A stretch of DNA of 64,000 bases from Flavobacteriaceae bacterium GSB9 (lineage in GTDB: Bacteria; Bacteroidota; Bacteroidia; Flavobacteriales; Flavobacteriaceae): contig CP062007.1 of assembly GCA_022749295.1 (NCBI GenBank), forward strand, positions 744,001-808,000, written 5' to 3'. The notes below the pieces were generated by a model. The model was not told where the DNA came from, did not search any database, and was given only the letters and a program-made list of their open reading frames with translations. Numbering within the stretch: position 1 is the first letter of the stretch; each line of letters begins with the position of its first letter. Positions 51,987-60,567 of this stretch are shown piece after piece. The position numbers and the translations under genes are program-made.

Positions 51987-54758
51987 TTGGCATTTCAAAA
52001 ACCGAGCCATACTTTTACAAAAATACATTTAAAAGCGTTGCACACAAACAACTTTAAAATACTTTTTGCATTAAGTTTTACAGTGTTTATGAACACGTTA
52101 AGCTTCGCCCAAGATATTAAACAGCCCCAAGACTCCATTAAGCCCGCGGTGCAGCAAACAGCGGTTATAAAGGCAGATAGTTTAACTGTACCTGTTGAAA
52201 TAGCCACAGAAAAAGAGCAAGATTCAACCACAACCGATTCTATTAAACCAAAAAAAGAGCTTTTGGAACACACGGTTGCCTATCATGCTGATGACTATAC
52301 ACGTTTCGACCAAAAAAAACAAAAATTATACCTTTACAATCTAGCAACAATTGATTACGGTGATATGAATATTTCGGCTGGCGACATCACCATAGATTAC
52401 AATAAAAATACCGTTTACGCCAAAGGTATTACCGACAGTATTGGCGAATACACACAAAAACCCGTTTTTACCTCAGGTACCAATGTTGTAGAGCCCGACT
52501 CGATTGTTTTTAATACCGAAACCAAAAAAGCTTTAATTTACAACTCTAAAACCGAACAAGGCGAAGGTACGGTTATAGCCTCGGTAACGAAAAAAGAAAA
52601 CGATTCGGTTTACTTTTTAAAGAATGCCAAATACACCACGGCCGAAAACCTTGAAGATCCAGAGTATTATATAAAATTGCGAAAAGCCAAAATCGTACCC
52701 GGAAAAAAAATTGTAACCGGCTTGGCCAACCTCTTTATTTATGATGTACCCACGCCTTTAGGCTTACCCTTTGGTTTCTTTCCGCAGAGTGAAAAACACA
52801 CCTCTGGTATTATTATCCCAACATTTGGCGAACAAAACGACCGCGGTTACTTTTTACAAAACGGCGGTTATTATTTTGCTATTAGCGATTATGTTGACCT
52901 GGCTGCTCTAGGAGATTATTACACCAATGGCAGTTACGGTATAAGATTAGAAAGTGCCTATAAAAAGCGCTACAAATTCAATGGCAGCTTTAGTTTTAGA
53001 TATGAAAGCTTAATACGTAGCGAGCGCGGTTTCCCCGATTACGGCAAAAGTACCATTTACAATTTAAGGTGGTCGCACAGTCAAGATTCCAAATCGAGTC
53101 CAAACTCCCGTTTTTCGGCCTCTGTAAACTTAGGTAGCAGCAATTACTATCAAGCTTCAAACAACCAGGTTAACGTGGGTAATAGGCTAAATAACACACT
53201 ACAATCTTCGGTATCGTACTCTAAAACCTTTCAGGGGGAACCGCAAGTAAACGTTAGTTTAACGGCAACACATTCACAAAACACACAAACCCAATCCATT
53301 AACATGACGCTGCCAACGTTACAAGGTAGTGTGGGCAGGATTTATCCTTTTGCTTCTAAGACAGGATCGAAAAAAGGGCTTATTCAAAATATAAATCTTC
53401 AATACAATATACGTGGCGAAAACCGCATTCAAACCACAGATTCGTTATTCTTTAAAAAAGAAATGTTCGATGGTGCCAAAACCGGCTTTCAGCACACGAT
53501 ACCACTGAGCACCAACTTTAAACTTTTCAAATATTTTAGTGTTAGTGCTAGTACTAATTTTAATGAGGTTTGGACGTTTAAAACCATTGAGAAGTCCTAT
53601 GACCTTGAAGAAGACCGCCCCGTCAACGAAACCATTAATGGCTTCGATTCGTTTAGAACCTATAATTTCAGTACCAGTTTAGGAACCACCATTTACGGTA
53701 CCAAAAATTTTGAAAAAGAAGGAGAAGACCGAAAGATAAAAGCGATCCGCCATATTATAAGGCCTTCAATTAGTTATAATATCAACCCAGCATTCAACCA
53801 ATATTATGATACTATTGAAGGCGATGAAGTTATCGATGCCGATGGCACTACAAGACGTGAACTTATTGAGTATACGCGCTTTGAAGGCGGACTTTTTAGT
53901 ACACCTGGCAAGAATTTTTCAAGTTCCATGGGTATTTCGGTGTCAAACAATTTAGAAGCCAAAGTACGCGATAAAGACAGCACGGCTACCGAACCTAAGA
54001 AAATCATTCTGTTGAACAACCTAAACTTCAGCACCGCTTATAACTTTGCTGCAGACTCATTAAAATGGAGTACAGTTAGGATGAACGGGGGCACCCAATT
54101 ATTCAAAAACAAACTGAGTATTAACTTTAGCGCTACATTGGATCCGTATGCGTTAGACAATAATAACAGAAGGATAGACAAGTTCAACATTAATAACGGC
54201 GGAAGCCTGTTTAGATTGGCCGGAGGAAATATTAATGCCAGTTGGTCGTTTTCCAGTAAAAGTGGAAGTCAAGACAAAAAAGACAAAAATATTGATGAAA
54301 ATTTAAGAGGTGGCGGACGTGCAGACGACTTATTTGGCGTTTCTGAAGATTTTACAGACCAACAATACGCAGAAGAGGAAGACACGGATAAAAAAGGCCA
54401 AACCCCGAGCGCGTTTTACAATTATAAAATACCCTGGAGCTTGAGATTAGCCTATGCCGTTAACTACGCCAACCAAAGACGCCAAAGCGAAATTTCATCG
54501 CATTCGCTAATGTTTTCAGGCGACATCAAACTATCTGAAAAATGGTCGGTTGGTGCATCATCTGGTTATGATTTTAAAAACCTAGGCTTTACAACAACCC
54601 AATTGCGCTTTGAACGCGATTTATTGAGTTGGCGCATGAATTTTAGCTGGACTCCATTTGGTGCCTATAAGTCGTGGAATTTCTTTATAGGTATAAAATC
54701 CAGCCTACTCAAAGATCTTAAATACGAAAAGCGCAGACAACCAGATATACGTTTGTAA
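51987..54758 (+). CDS. lptD: LPS-assembly outer-membrane protein LptD
   Basis: A 923-residue protein that inserts lipopolysaccharide into the outer leaflet of the outer membrane. Seen: signal-like stretch (KILFALSFTVFMNTLSFAQD), an OstA-type jellyroll domain (about 85-260, with repeats such as DYGDMNISAGDITIDYNKNT), then a long beta-barrel. The start is uncertain: TTG at 51987 gives the family-like MAFQKPSHTF opening, but the same bases form a TAATTTTG promoter-type box (51982-51989). A second TTG at 52035 or the ATG at 52090 would also retain part of the signal. It is divergent from the amidase. Confidence 0.85.
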   Translation: MAFQKPSHTFTKIHLKALHTNNFKILFALSFTVFMNTLSFAQDIKQPQDSIKPAVQQTAVIKADSLTVPVEIATEKEQDSTTTDSIKPKKELLEHTVAYHADDYTRFDQKKQKLYLYNLATIDYGDMNISAGDITIDYNKNTVYAKGITDSIGEYTQKPVFTSGTNVVEPDSIVFNTETKKALIYNSKTEQGEGTVIASVTKKENDSVYFLKNAKYTTAENLEDPEYYIKLRKAKIVPGKKIVTGLANLFIYDVPTPLGLPFGFFPQSEKHTSGIIIPTFGEQNDRGYFLQNGGYYFAISDYVDLAALGDYYTNGSYGIRLESAYKKRYKFNGSFSFRYESLIRSERGFPDYGKSTIYNLRWSHSQDSKSSPNSRFSASVNLGSSNYYQASNNQVNVGNRLNNTLQSSVSYSKTFQGEPQVNVSLTATHSQNTQTQSINMTLPTLQGSVGRIYPFASKTGSKKGLIQNINLQYNIRGENRIQTTDSLFFKKEMFDGAKTGFQHTIPLSTNFKLFKYFSVSASTNFNEVWTFKTIEKSYDLEEDRPVNETINGFDSFRTYNFSTSLGTTIYGTKNFEKEGEDRKIKAIRHIIRPSISYNINPAFNQYYDTIEGDEVIDADGTTRRELIEYTRFEGGLFSTPGKNFSSSMGISVSNNLEAKVRDKDSTATEPKKIILLNNLNFSTAYNFAADSLKWSTVRMNGGTQLFKNKLSINFSATLDPYALDNNNRRIDKFNINNGGSLFRLAGGNINASWSFSSKSGSQDKKDKNIDENLRGGGRADDLFGVSEDFTDQQYAEEEDTDKKGQTPSAFYNYKIPWSLRLAYAVNYANQRRQSEISSHSLMFSGDIKLSEKWSVGASSGYDFKNLGFTTTQLRFERDLLSWRMNFSWTPFGAYKSWNFFIGIKSSLLKDLKYEKRRQPDIRL

Positions 54759-54822
54759 AAACTCATTTTTCTTTTTGGTTTACAATAAGAACATCTATTT
54801 TTATGTTCTAAATTACCGAATT

Positions 54823-55203
54823 ATGAAAAAAGTGATTGCTACCAAAAATGCCCCTGCACCTATTGGCCCATATAACCAAGCGATTTTAAGTGGAAACACA
54901 CTATATATTTCAGGGCAAATTGCATTAAACCCTGAAACAGGAAACTTGATTTTAAATACCATAAAGGAAGAAACATATCAAGTTATGCAGAACTTAAAAG
55001 CGATTTTGGAAAGTGCAGGAATGACTTTTGAAAATGTGGTAAAATCATCGATATTTATTTCCAATATGGATGATTTTGGCGAAATTAATGAAGTATACGG
55101 CAGTTATTTTGATGAAGCTACAGCTCCCGCCCGCGAAACGGTTCAGGTGGCTAAGCTGCCTAAATACGTAAATGTTGAGATTAGTATGATTGCAGTAGAA
55201 TAG
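54823..55203 (+). CDS. ridA: RidA family enamine/imine deaminase
   Basis: A 126-residue cytosolic enzyme that hydrolyses reactive 2-aminoacrylate and similar enamines. I choose the ATG at 54823 because the family begins MKKVIATKNAPAPIGPYNQA. The upstream extension of 16 residues has no family likeness. Seen: the IGPYNQA opening, ISGQIALNPETG, and a late APARETVQVAKLP with the substrate-binding Arg. Usual length about 126-130. It lies 64 bases after lptD and ends 32 bases before the convergent GH43 pseudogene. Confidence 0.9.
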   Translation: MKKVIATKNAPAPIGPYNQAILSGNTLYISGQIALNPETGNLILNTIKEETYQVMQNLKAILESAGMTFENVVKSSIFISNMDDFGEINEVYGSYFDEATAPARETVQVAKLPKYVNVEISMIAVE

Positions 55204-55235
55204 CTCAGAGCTTTTAGCAAAATTATATCTTTTCG

Positions 55236-57174
55236 CTATTTTTTCAAATTAATCGGTTCTATGCCAGTATGTGTTGGCTTAGTTTGCTTTATTTTCCCTT
55301 CAGCATCAAATTCTTATTTATCTATACAAACCTCTCGATGGTATCCAGCTGCTCTTCCCATTTTAATACCATTAGGATAAGAAAATCGATGATAAACAAT
55401 ATACCATTCATCTTTTCCTGGAATTTGAATTACTGAATTATGACCAGTTGCATAAATATCTTTAGATTCATCTTTTGCGATTACAATATTACTTTATGGT
55501 ATATTCAATGGTCCAGTTGGGCTATCAGAAATAGCATATCTCACCCGATAATCGACGTGACGCGTATCATTTTCAGACCATAAAAAGTAATATTTCCCGT
55601 TATGGTAAAATACTGTTGTTCCCTCTCTGTAGTTTGTTGGGCGTAAGATTTTTATAGTGGATGTATCTATTTCGGTCATATTTTTTTCAACTCAGCCACC
55701 GCCATATAGCCATTTCCATAATATAAATAATCCTTATTGCTAACTGGATCATTAAATACCTCGGGGTCAATTTCAATTCCTCTATTGGTACCCTTTGGTT
55801 TTTTATCTATGATTCTTTTTCCAGAATCTGTAAAGGCATCATCTGGATTTTTGGCTGTTGCCACACCAATAAATTTTTCAGCTGTAAAATAGTAATAGTA
55901 TCGATACCCAAAAAGGTGTTTTTTCTCAATAATACATGGCGCCCAAGCATTTTTATTAGCCCAAGATACATCTTCTTTTAAATCCAGAATAATGCCTTCA
56001 TCTTCCCAATCGACTAAATTTTCTGATGAAAAAGTTTTAAAATATGTTCCCGACCAATTATCAAAACCGTCTGAAGTAGGATACATATAAAATTTTTTCT
56101 TTTTGTGAGAATACAAAATATCTGGATTGGCATAATAGCCTTGTAAAACGGGATTATTATTTATGTGCATTCCTGTGGGCATGCCCCACTTTTCAATTAG
56201 TTTTTTTAGTTCTTCATTTGTAACAGAGATTACGCTTCCATGCCTCGGATTAAAATCCATACTTACATGACCATCAACTACTTCAAAGTTTTTAAAATCT
56301 GATGTTTTTGTAAACTGATAGTTATGTTTCCTGTAAACGTCGTACATCAAAATATAGTCATCGGAATTATTTAACTTAAAAATTCCTGACCCCTCAACAT
56401 CCTCCTTTGTACTTTCAATGAAATCATTGTATTCTGTCCAGTTATTAGAACTCAATGATTTTGTTCTGGCCATTCAGAGTCCATTATTAGTTGATGTACC
56501 CGTTTTGTAAAACAAAAAATAAAAGCCATTTTTATATACTATATCTCCATCAATACAGAAATCGCCAGATTTGGGTATAAAAAGCGGCCTTGGCACTCCG
56601 ATGATATCTGTAAAATCATCATTAGCATAAGCATAAAAAATAATGTCATTTTTGTCTCCGTGTTTCATTGACCAATACACCATATATTTTTTAACCTCTT
56701 GATCATAAATAGTTTGAGGGGCCCAAACTCGTTTTAAGTTTTCGTATCCTTCATACTTTTGAGGGATATTGATAGTGGCATGTGTCCAATTAATTAAATC
56801 ATGAGATTTCAGCATCACAAACCCTCTATTTGAGTCCCAGCCTTTTGAACTCACCATATCCGTTAACACCATGTAGAAAGTACTACCATTTTTGCCTCTT
56901 AATATATGTGGATCTCTTACGCCTCCATTTAAGCTAATTCTTTTGGAGTCTAAAACGGGTTGATTGTTATTTAGAGCTTTGTAATTGTACCCGTCTGTGC
57001 TTAGGCAAAATAGACTTGTTCTTGCTCTTTTTTGTTACCACTAAAGTAAGCAAACAAATACCCTGCAAAGTCTTTTTCTATTATTTCCTTTCTCACTTGA
57101 GCATTTAGGTTTTTACTAAAAACAGAAACTACAACGAGTAAAGCAAGCAATTTTTCTTTTAACGATGTTTTCAT
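55236..57174 (-). pseudogene. GH43 glycosidase (arabinofuranosidase/xylosidase type), inactivated
   Basis: The pieces join into one exported family 43 glycosidase of about 640 residues: signal peptide (ATG at 57174, MKTSLKEKLLALLVVV), RDPHI with the catalytic Asp, an EGSGIFKL stretch with the likely acid Glu, and late NGYMAVAEL, YREGTTVFY and GRAAGYHREV blocks. Five lesions are visible: a one-base loss near 57002 (YFA then TAA); an in-frame TGA at 56474-56476; a one-base loss in an A-run near 55680; a TAA after PLNIP near 55497; and a TAA after CIDK near 55301. Homology resumes after each in the right frame. It begins 5 bases after mnmE. It is a recent loss: the text is otherwise intact. Confidence 0.85.
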
Positions 57175-57179
57175 AAAGT

Positions 57180-58580
57180 TTACTTTCCGATACAGAAATT
57201 AGCAAAAATATTACCAAGTAGGTCATCATTGGTTATTTCGCCTGTTATTTCACCAAAATGGTAAAGGGCTTGACGAATATCTATGGCGAGCAAATCTCCT
57301 GACAAGCCGGTTTCAATACCTTCTTTTACTTTCTGTATTTCTTCAAAAGCCTTGAGCAATGCATCGTAATGGCGCGTATTTGTGACTATGGTTTCGTTGT
57401 TGCGCAATGCACCTGTATTTATCAACTCAAGCAGGCTGTTTGTTAATTGCTCGACACCAACACCTGTTTTCGCCGACAACAATTGAATGTTTTCAATTTC
57501 AGATTTTAGTTTTAAAACGTCGTACTCACTAATCTTATCCATTTTATTAGCTAGAACAATTAGAGGTTTTTGGGGATATTTATTTTTAATTTTTTCTAAT
57601 TCAATTTTAATAGCTTTCGATTTATCGTCATTACGTGAAATAGCATCAGCCTCAAACAGGTAAATCACAACTTGGGCTTGATCTATTTTTTCAAAGGTTT
57701 TTTTAATTCCGATGCTTTCTACAACATCTTTGGTATCGCGTATTCCAGCAGTATCGATAAAACGAAAACCAACACCGCCAATAGAAATTTCGTCTTCAAT
57801 AGTATCACGCGTTGTTCCCGCAATTTCAGAAACTATGGCACGTTCTTCGTTTAAAAGCGCATTTAAAAGTGTAGATTTCCCTACGTTGGGTTCACCAACA
57901 ATCGCTACCGGAATACCATTTTTAATTACATTACCAACGGCAAAAGAATCAATCAAACGCTTCAAAACGAAACCTATACGTTCAATTAAATCTTTAAATT
58001 GCGTTCTATCAGCAAATTCTACATCTTCTTCAGCAAAATCCAGTTCCAATTCAATGAGCGATGCAAAATTCATGAGTTCCTCTCTTAGTTTTGCTATTTC
58101 TGAAGAAAATCCTCCGCGCATCTGCTGCATAGCCAATTGATGCGATGCTTCATTATCACTCGCAATTAAATCGGCCACCGCTTCTGCTTGACTTAAATCT
58201 AATTTTCCATTCAAGAACGCCCGCAAAGTAAACTCTCCGGCAGAAGCCATACGACAGCCTTTTCGCAAAAACAACTGTATGATTTCTTGTTGAATATAAT
58301 TTGACCCATGGCATGATACCTCTACCACATCCTCACCAGTGTAGGAATTTGGATTTTTAAAAATTGACAGTAAAACTTCATCAATGGTTTTGGAGCCATC
58401 TACAATATGCCCCAAATGGATGGTATGCGTTTTTTGTTTGCTTATCTGTTTTCCTTCTTTTACAGACTTAAAGCATATTTCGGCAGTAGCAATAGCTTTG
58501 GGACCAGAAAGCCTAATTACTGCAATAGCGCCTGCTCCCGAGGGCGTGGCAAGGGCCACTATGGTATCGTTGTTAATCAT
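57180..58580 (-). CDS. mnmE: tRNA uridine-5-carboxymethylaminomethyl synthesis GTPase
   Basis: A 466-residue GTPase that, with MnmG, modifies U34 of several tRNAs. Seen: N-terminal folate-binding domain (DTIVALATPSGAGAIAVIR), helical domain, then the inserted G domain with G1 GEPNVGKST, G2 TTRDTIED, G3 DTAGIR and G4 NKMD, and the invariant C-terminal CIGK, whose Cys is needed for activity. Length is standard. A TATTTTTG box only 6 bases upstream suggests a very short or absent leader. It ends 5 bases before the pseudogene start. Confidence 0.95.
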   Translation of the reverse strand: MINNDTIVALATPSGAGAIAVIRLSGPKAIATAEICFKSVKEGKQISKQKTHTIHLGHIVDGSKTIDEVLLSIFKNPNSYTGEDVVEVSCHGSNYIQQEIIQLFLRKGCRMASAGEFTLRAFLNGKLDLSQAEAVADLIASDNEASHQLAMQQMRGGFSSEIAKLREELMNFASLIELELDFAEEDVEFADRTQFKDLIERIGFVLKRLIDSFAVGNVIKNGIPVAIVGEPNVGKSTLLNALLNEERAIVSEIAGTTRDTIEDEISIGGVGFRFIDTAGIRDTKDVVESIGIKKTFEKIDQAQVVIYLFEADAISRNDDKSKAIKIELEKIKNKYPQKPLIVLANKMDKISEYDVLKLKSEIENIQLLSAKTGVGVEQLTNSLLELINTGALRNNETIVTNTRHYDALLKAFEEIQKVKEGIETGLSGDLLAIDIRQALYHFGEITGEITNDDLLGNIFANFCIGK

Positions 58581-58585
58581 ATCTG

Positions 58586-58593
58586 CAAAAATA
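58586..58593 (-). promoter_or_regulatory. possible -7 element of mnmE
   Basis: Minus-strand TATTTTTG, an exact TAnnTTTG, with TTTG 24 bases further upstream (58621-58618). Using the 5-base offset seen at rnpB, the transcript would begin at or next to the A of the ATG. Confidence 0.35.
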
Positions 58594-58711
58594 CTAAAAT
58601 AGAAATGGAGAGCTTAACAAATTTGGAACTGTAAAACCTTATTTCTTTGCTGTTAAATAGACCCTAATAACATTTAACTAAAAATTAACTAAAACTATTA
58701 TGCATACACAG

Positions 58712-58719
58712 TAAATTTG
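58712..58719 (+). promoter_or_regulatory. -7 element of the 58787 gene
   Basis: TAAATTTG followed by C, an exact TAnnTTTG, with no clear -33 TTG. The leader would be about 62 bases. Confidence 0.45.
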
Positions 58720-58786
58720 CGCGCTCAATTTAAAGTAATTCTTTAAAAGACAATGATTTAACCCGGACTTAAAATAGCAATATATA

Positions 58787-59212
58787 ATGAAGATTATAGA
58801 TTCTGATTTTTCAAAAAATATTTTAAAGACTGTAAAGAACAGTTTAGGGAATATCTTTTTCTTTGAAGATATTGCTGTTGTTGAGCTTAATGAAGGGGTT
58901 CATTTTGACATGAATAATTCAGCTCCTATCATCGATGAGTTGCGTGCTCATTATGGCGATTCAAAACCATACGGCGTTGTTGCCAACAGAGTAAACTCTT
59001 ACTCGGTAAACCTTATGGACGCTCCATATTTTAAAAAACAGGTTAAAAATATGAAAGCTTATGGCGTAATTGGCCATGATCTTGCGGGCAAAATGAATGC
59101 CGAAGTAGAAAACAGCTTTTGTCTTTCTGAAAAAATAGATTACGACACAATTTCTGAAGCTATCGAAAAAGTAAGCGAAAGAGTTAAAAGAGGGTCCATT
59201 TCTTTAAACTAA
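58787..59212 (+). CDS. small soluble protein of unknown function, STAS/SpoIIAA-like
   Basis: A 141-residue cytosolic protein. The alternation of short strands and helices (FFFEDIAVVELNEGVHFD, PYGVVANRVNSYSVN, MKAYGVIGHD) resembles the STAS/SpoIIAA fold used in anti-sigma antagonists and lipid binding. No catalytic residue stands out. It is flanked by mnmE (divergent) and the CvfB gene (convergent, overlapping by 9 bases). I do not recognise a named family, and the fold guess is weak. Confidence 0.6.
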   Translation: MKIIDSDFSKNILKTVKNSLGNIFFFEDIAVVELNEGVHFDMNNSAPIIDELRAHYGDSKPYGVVANRVNSYSVNLMDAPYFKKQVKNMKAYGVIGHDLAGKMNAEVENSFCLSEKIDYDTISEAIEKVSERVKRGSISLN

Positions 59213-60034
59213 ATGGATACCGTCGTTTTTAATATCAATTTTTCGCTGTTTGTATAAATTTCCAATGGCCTTTTTAAAGTTCTTTTTGCTCATTTGAAGC
59301 ATTTCCTTGATAACTTCTGGTGACGACTTGTCTGTTAAAGGCAAAAAACCACTATTATCTTCGAGTTCTTGAAGCACCTTTTCGGCATTGGGTTCTATAT
59401 TTCTATAGCCAATTTGTTCTAGTGATATATCCAATTTATTGCCTGGGCGAACTTTTTTAATAATACCTTTCAATCGGTCACCAACACTCAAATCCTTAAA
59501 AATATTATTCTTATAAATTAAGCCGGAGTGTTTTTTGTTAACAATAACGTTCATCCCAATATCTGATGGGTGGGATACAATTAAATCTACTTTATCAAAT
59601 TCCTTGACAGTCAGTTTTTTATTATCTAAGAACCGATTGGTCTTGCTTGATGCGGCCAATCTGTTTGTCTTTTCATCCAAATAGCAATATACCAAATACC
59701 AACCGCCCGGTTTCATTTTAAACGCCTGTTCCTTAAAAGGGCAAAACAACTCCTTTACCAATCCCCAATCTAAAAAAGCCCCATAATCTGTGACTTGGTT
59801 GCATCTTAGCAAAGCAAAATCACCTTTCATAACATGAGGGGTTTCCGTTGTAGCTACAGGGCGTTCTTCGTTATCCAAATAGATAAAAACATCGAGCTTA
59901 TCCCAAATTTTAAAACGTTCTGGTACGTAACGATTTGGCAATAGTACTTCTTCGTCATCTTGGTCAATCAAATATACGCCGTGATCGGTTTCACGAAGTA
60001 TTTCCATGGTATTTATTTCGCCTAATTTTATCAT
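59204..60034 (-). CDS. CvfB-like S1 RNA-binding protein
   Basis: I use the ATG at 60034 (276 residues) because the family opens close to MIKLGEINTMEILRE. The longer reading adds 23 unlike residues. Seen: three OB/S1-type domains in a row (about 1-60, 65-130 and 140-210, the second with RCNQVTDYGAFLDWG) and a C-terminal winged helix (about 215-276, PLTDKSSPEVIKEMLQMSKK). This is the arrangement of CvfB, an RNA-binding regulator first linked to virulence in Staphylococcus. Role here is unknown. Upstream, the DUF2853 gene is separated by a terminator. Confidence 0.82.
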   Translation of the reverse strand: MIKLGEINTMEILRETDHGVYLIDQDDEEVLLPNRYVPERFKIWDKLDVFIYLDNEERPVATTETPHVMKGDFALLRCNQVTDYGAFLDWGLVKELFCPFKEQAFKMKPGGWYLVYCYLDEKTNRLAASSKTNRFLDNKKLTVKEFDKVDLIVSHPSDIGMNVIVNKKHSGLIYKNNIFKDLSVGDRLKGIIKKVRPGNKLDISLEQIGYRNIEPNAEKVLQELEDNSGFLPLTDKSSPEVIKEMLQMSKKNFKKAIGNLYKQRKIDIKNDGIHLV

Positions 60035-60079
60035 ACTGCAAAGGTAACGATAGCTGTTTTTATTTTCACAAAAACCAAC

Positions 60080-60110
60080 AAAAAAAGCGTTACAAATGTG
60101 CAACGCTTTT
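60080..60110 (-). terminator. terminator of the DUF2853 gene
   Basis: A 9-bp perfect stem, AAAAGCGTT (60083-60091) with AACGCTTTT (60102-60110), a 10-base loop, followed on the minus strand by a seven-T run (60086-60080). Confidence 0.8.
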
Positions 60111-60130
60111 ATAATTATATCAATTTGTTT

Positions 60131-60469
60131 TTAATAAACCGATTCTTTTCCAAAATGTTTAGTGAGCAAATAATAAACAACGGCTCTATATTTATTGCGG
60201 TTAGATTGACCATATTGATCCATAACGGCTTGTATGCCCTTATCTAATTCTGGTCCATTACTCAATCCTAATTTTTTAATTAAAAAGTTAGATTTTACGG
60301 TAGCCAATTCTGATTCGTCCGATCCTGATACCGTTGAAGCATCAGCATTGTAGATTGATGGCCCACAGCCAATGGTTACTTTGGTTAATAAATCCATATC
60401 GGCGTTTACACCGCACTTTTCTTTTAAATCTTCAGCATATTTTGCAATAAGTTCGTCTCTTTTACTCAT
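60131..60469 (-). CDS. DUF2853 family protein
   Basis: A 112-residue soluble protein. I use the ATG at 60469 (MSKRDELIAKYAEDLKEK), the usual start of DUF2853 proteins, in place of an earlier start 16 codons upstream. The chain is nearly all helix: YAEDLKEKCG, LLTKVTIGCGPSIYNADAS, LIKKLGLS, YRAVVYYLLTKHFGKESVY. Two Cys are present (CGVNAD, GCGPS). The family is of unknown function to me. A terminator follows. The 100 bases upstream contain a wobble-rich hairpin (60538-60560) of doubtful meaning. Confidence 0.8.
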   Translation of the reverse strand: MSKRDELIAKYAEDLKEKCGVNADMDLLTKVTIGCGPSIYNADASTVSGSDESELATVKSNFLIKKLGLSNGPELDKGIQAVMDQYGQSNRNKYRAVVYYLLTKHFGKESVY

Positions 60470-60567
60470 AATTATTTTATTTTTAAGTATTAGTAAACAG
60501 TTAGTTAATAACTGCATTAAAGGTAACTATTTTTTTAGACCCGTAAAATTTTTGTGGGTCACTTATT

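Noticed and set aside
51982-51989. TAATTTTG box as the lptD promoter
   Set aside because: It overlaps the best TTG start codon and has no -33 element at the right distance (TTG is 30 bases upstream). It is left as an open question in the lptD entry.
60538-60560. Hairpin after menD as a terminator
   Set aside because: The stem needs two wobble pairs and leaves almost no loop, and on the menD strand it is followed by A rather than T.
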